Assembly: GCA_004557195.1 (NCBI GenBank)
Contig: SFER01000023.1
Coordinates: forward strand, 1 to 16,956
Direction: 5' to 3'
DNA: 16,956 bases
Source of the DNA: Bacteroidales bacterium
GTDB taxonomy: Bacteria; Bacteroidota; Bacteroidia; Bacteroidales; Muribaculaceae
The notes below the pieces were generated by a model that saw only the letters and a program-made list of their open reading frames with translations, was not told where the DNA came from and ran no database searches. Position numbers and translations under genes: made by a program. Below are positions 15,285-16,956 of the stretch, piece by piece (the stretch's first letter is position 1; every line of letters starts with the position of its first letter).

Positions 15285-15356
15285 TAGCCTCGCCGAGAAT
15301 CGAACTCGGATCTAAAGTTTAGGAAACTTCTATTCTATCCGTTGAACTACAAGGCC
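15285..15356 (-). tRNA. tRNA-Arg, anticodon CCU
   Basis: The minus strand folds as a full cloverleaf of 72 nt. The acceptor GGCCTTG pairs with CGAGGCT (G-U pairs included). The D stem is GTTC/GAAT and the anticodon stem GAAGT/ACTTT, with loop TTCCTAA and anticodon CCT. The T arm is CCGAG-TTCGATT-CTCGG, and the discriminator is A. CCA is not encoded. It decodes AGG codons. Confidence 0.95.
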
Positions 15357-15373
15357 AAGTGGATTTGAGTGTG

Positions 15374-15405
15374 CAAAATTAGTAACTTTTGCCCGATTAT
15401 GCAAA
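15374..15405 (-). promoter_or_regulatory. Promoter of tRNA-Arg and probably the two genes after it
   Basis: On the minus strand, TTTG at 15405-15402 and TAATTTTG at 15381-15374 are 20 nt apart, a full Bacteroidetes consensus. The predicted start is near 15368, about 12 nt before the tRNA. No other promoter is visible between here and the ATG at 15270. Confidence 0.75.
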
Positions 15406-15440
15406 TATTGGCGACAAAGCGGCGCAATTTCGGGTGATTT

Positions 15441-16166
15441 TCAGGTGAAAAGTTGCTTTAGGATGTCGGGAGAACGGAGCGGAGAGAGTGTGGAATTGTG
15501 GATGGCATAGTAGTCGAGGATGGTGTCGAGGAGCACGCCGCGTTGCTCGCGCGTGAATTTAAATAGGTGCATATTGGCAAAACGCATCCTGAAAATTGTG
15601 GTGAGCACCGCCGCCGTTTCTGGAGCCACCATGCGGTGGCGAGCATCGGGAGAGGGTGTGAACAGCCCCTCGTTGAGGTCGAACCAGTAGCCGGGGCGAT
15701 AGGACAACGCGTCCGGCTCGATACCGAGGAAGACACCGAGGCGGAGCAGGAAGCAGATGTGGAAATTGGCAGTTCCCTGTGTCATGCTGTCGAGGATAAC
15801 GATTGAATTTTCCACATAGTCGAAAAGAGCGGCGTTCTCCTCGCCGCCGCGCACAATCTTCCCGAGGAGTTCGGCAACAAACAGGGCGATAGCATTTTTC
15901 ACCGGGTCGATGGAGATTCCGGTGGTGGGAATGGCGGTGCGGACATCGCGCACCGAATGGATTTCGCGCCCGGGCTTGAGGTCGGTGTCGATTTCGAGGA
16001 GCGAAAGCGGCATGAAAAGAGCCGATTTCATCCTCGCGGCGCGTCCCGAGGAGCGCGGCAAGGAGAATGAGAGCCTTCCGTGCTCGCGCGAGAACACATG
16101 GACAATCGAGGCTGTGTCGCTATATTTGATGGAGTGGAGCACCACCCCTCTAATTTTGGAGAACAT
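15441..16166 (-). CDS. recO: DNA repair protein RecO
   Basis: RecO helps RecR load RecA onto SSB-coated single-stranded DNA and anneals complementary strands. The 241-residue length is usual for the family. The N-terminal OB-fold region matches well: RGVVLHSIKYSDTASIVHVFSREHGRLSF (described here by residues 6-34; key elements are the YSDTA and the EHGR motifs). It continues with PLSLLEID at about 53-60. The C-terminal helical part contains ELLGKIVRGGEENAALFDYV and CFLLRLGVFLGIEP. The CxxC-type zinc cluster of some RecO proteins is absent: after LGIEPDALSYRPGYWFDLN only non-Cys residues occur. The ATG at 16166 fits the family start. It is divergent from the tRNA-Glu/rpsT unit. Confidence 0.92.
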   Translation of the reverse strand: MFSKIRGVVLHSIKYSDTASIVHVFSREHGRLSFSLPRSSGRAARMKSALFMPLSLLEIDTDLKPGREIHSVRDVRTAIPTTGISIDPVKNAIALFVAELLGKIVRGGEENAALFDYVENSIVILDSMTQGTANFHICFLLRLGVFLGIEPDALSYRPGYWFDLNEGLFTPSPDARHRMVAPETAAVLTTIFRMRFANMHLFKFTREQRGVLLDTILDYYAIHNSTLSPLRSPDILKQLFT

Positions 16167-16192
16167 GCTGCTAATGCCGAGAAATTGTAGTG

Positions 16193-16200
16193 CAAAAATA
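16193..16200 (-). promoter_or_regulatory. Candidate -7 element for recO
   Basis: Minus-strand TATTTTTG is an exact TAnnTTTG match about 26 bp upstream of the recO ATG. No exact TTTG occurs 19-21 nt further upstream, so the assignment is tentative. Confidence 0.45.
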
Positions 16201-16259
16201 AGGAAAAATGAGCGAAAAACCTAAAAAAGTAAAAAAATCAATGTTTAACGAATGAAAAA

Positions 16260-16291
16260 TTTGGCAGTTCCAAAAATAGTCCCTATATTTG
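16260..16291 (+). promoter_or_regulatory. Promoter of the tRNA-Glu/rpsT/tRNA-Glu unit
   Basis: TTTG at 16260-16263 and TATATTTG at 16284-16291 are 20 nt apart, a full Bacteroidetes-type promoter. Transcription should start near 16297, just ahead of a short hairpin and the first tRNA. Confidence 0.82.
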
Positions 16292-16319
16292 CACTCGCTT
16301 TTAGAGCGAACGCAATTTT

Positions 16320-16394
16320 GGCCCATTCGTCTATCGGCTAGGACGCAAGATTTTCATTCTTGAAAGAGGAGTTCGATTCTCCTATGGGCTACCA
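16320..16394 (+). tRNA. tRNA-Glu, anticodon UUC (copy 1)
   Basis: The acceptor GGCCCAT pairs with ATGGGCT. The anticodon stem CAAGA/TCTTG holds the loop TTTTCAT with anticodon TTC. The T arm is intact (GAGGAGTTCGATTCTCC region), with discriminator A at 16391. The next three bases are CCA, so this copy encodes or happens to carry its 3' end. rpsT starts 22 nt later. Confidence 0.95.
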
Positions 16395-16416
16395 AATTAA
16401 AATCAAATTAAGTAAA

Positions 16417-16674
16417 ATGGCAAATCACAAATCATCTCTTAAGAGAATCCGTCAAACTCAAGCGAGAAGACTTCGCAATCGTTATTATGCTAAGAGCGCG
16501 CGCACAGCAGTTCGCCGTCTTCGCGCAATGACCGATAAGGCAGAAGCAACAGCAGCCTACAACAAGGTTAGCGCAATGCTCGACCGTCTTGCCGGCAAGA
16601 ATGTCATCTCCAAGAACAAAGCTGCTAACTTGAAGAGCAAGTTGGCTCGCTACATCAACAAATTAGCAGCGTAA
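16417..16674 (+). CDS. rpsT: 30S ribosomal protein S20
   Basis: S20 binds 16S rRNA early in 30S subunit assembly. The 85-residue protein has the typical start MANHKSSLKRIRQ and the basic, helical makeup rich in Arg and Lys (ARRLRNRYYAKSARTAVRRLR). The C-terminal part is VISKNKAANLKSKLARYINKL. The ATG at 16417 is chosen because MANHKSS is the family N-terminus; reading further upstream would run into the tRNA. It lies between two identical tRNA-Glu genes and appears to be cotranscribed with both, so mRNA ends would be made by tRNA processing. No Shine-Dalgarno is visible, only AGTAAA before the start. Confidence 0.96.
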   Translation: MANHKSSLKRIRQTQARRLRNRYYAKSARTAVRRLRAMTDKAEATAAYNKVSAMLDRLAGKNVISKNKAANLKSKLARYINKLAA

Positions 16675-16693
16675 CACTCGCTTAAAGGGCGAG
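16675..16693 (+). other. Short hairpin between rpsT and tRNA-Glu copy 2
   Basis: CTCGC (16677-16681) pairs with GCGAG (16689-16693) around a 7-nt loop, directly after the rpsT stop codon. There is no T tract, so it is not a convincing terminator. A closely similar CACTCGCTT...GCGA hairpin sits at the same distance ahead of tRNA-Glu copy 1 (16292-16309). Confidence 0.5.
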
Positions 16694-16701
16694 CAGCATA
16701 C

Positions 16702-16773
16702 GGCCCATTCGTCTATCGGCTAGGACGCAAGATTTTCATTCTTGAAAGAGGAGTTCGATTCTCCTATGGGCTA
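16702..16773 (+). tRNA. tRNA-Glu, anticodon UUC (copy 2)
   Basis: All 72 bases are identical to 16320-16391, with the same cloverleaf and TTC anticodon. Unlike copy 1 the discriminator A is followed by CTT, so CCA must be added after transcription. A terminator follows at once. Confidence 0.95.
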
Positions 16774-16776
16774 CTT

Positions 16777-16804
16777 GCACCGGGTTTCAAAACTCGGTGC
16801 TTTT
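16777..16804 (+). terminator. Intrinsic terminator after tRNA-Glu copy 2
   Basis: GCACCGGGTT (16777-16786) pairs with AACTCGGTGC (16791-16800) with one G-U pair and a 4-nt loop, followed by TTTT (16801-16804). It closes the tRNA-rpsT-tRNA unit. Confidence 0.87.
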
Positions 16805-16895
16805 GTCGTATCTATAGCACACCGGGGCGGGGGCGTGTGTGATGTGGGGATGGAAGGGTGGCACAGCGGAAATTTAGTGGGGATAAGCGTAAATC

Positions 16896-16956
16896 ATGGC
16901 CAAACGAAATAAAAAATACTTTTCATCAACGACTCCTCTTAGAGATGCTCTGAAAG
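16896..16956 (+). CDS. 5' end of an unidentified gene (cut by window edge)
   Basis: An ATG at 16896 opens a frame of 20 codons (MAKRNKKYFSSTTPLRDALK) that runs off the right edge without a stop. The basic, hydrophilic N-terminus and its position after a terminator suit a genuine gene start, but the piece is too short to assign a family. No Bacteroidetes-type promoter is visible in the G-rich spacer 16805-16895, which weakens the call. Confidence 0.4.
   Translation, partial: MAKRNKKYFSSTTPLRDALK

Noticed and set aside
15438..15451. TTTTCACCTGAAAA palindrome at the recO stop codon as a terminator
   Set aside because: Its loop would be two bases, too short for a stable hairpin, and no T tract follows.

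Overview
The window looks like a chromosomal segment from a Bacteroidales bacterium, possibly Muribaculaceae. This is an inference from several signs. Several intergenic gaps carry TTTG/TAnnTTTG promoter elements typical of the Bacteroidetes housekeeping sigma factor. Start codons are preceded by A-rich tracts rather than Shine-Dalgarno sequences. The first gene encodes a DUF4493-type surface lipoprotein with an acidic export signal after the lipid-modified cysteine. The his gene order and the bifunctional HisB also fit. Coding DNA is moderately GC-rich and intergenic DNA is strongly AT-rich.

Layout: (1) Positions 1-1858, minus strand, hold the 5' part of a surface lipoprotein running off the left edge. 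(2) Positions 2133-4466, minus, form a two-gene operon: a ModF/PhrA-like tandem ABC ATPase followed by an EamA/DMT transporter. It is served by a promoter near 4492 and ends in a 20-bp inverted repeat with a T tract near 2050-2113. (3) Positions 4649-10568, plus, hold the histidine operon: a near-consensus promoter, a 15-codon leader peptide with four His codons, an attenuator, then hisG-hisD-hisC-hisB and an rRNA/tRNA m5C methyltransferase. All junctions are overlapping or only a few bases apart. hisH, hisA, hisF and hisI are not in the window. (4) Positions 10635-11576 encode a secreted Asn/Pro/Arg-rich repeat protein, followed by a strong terminator. (5) Positions 11729-12785, plus, hold an lrgA-lrgB membrane pair. 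(6) Positions 15356 down to 12782, minus, hold tRNA-Arg(CCU), a CBS-plus-nucleotidyltransferase gene and an alanine/sodium symporter gene, apparently one transcription unit. (7) Positions 15441-16166, minus, hold recO. (8) Positions 16260-16803, plus, hold tRNA-Glu(UUC), rpsT and a second identical tRNA-Glu(UUC), then a terminator. (9) The right edge has a G-rich spacer and the first 20 codons of an unidentified gene.

The most notable element is the his leader. It has the parts of a ribosome-mediated transcription attenuator: promoter, His-rich mini-ORF, an antiterminator strand directly after the mini-ORF stop codon, and a perfect 9-bp terminator hairpin with a T6 tract just before hisG. Other points of interest are the missing zinc-site cysteines in the HisB phosphatase domain, the degenerate first ATPase site of the ABC protein, the tRNA lying 14 nt ahead of a protein gene, and the duplicated tRNA-Glu units flanking rpsT that share an upstream hairpin motif.
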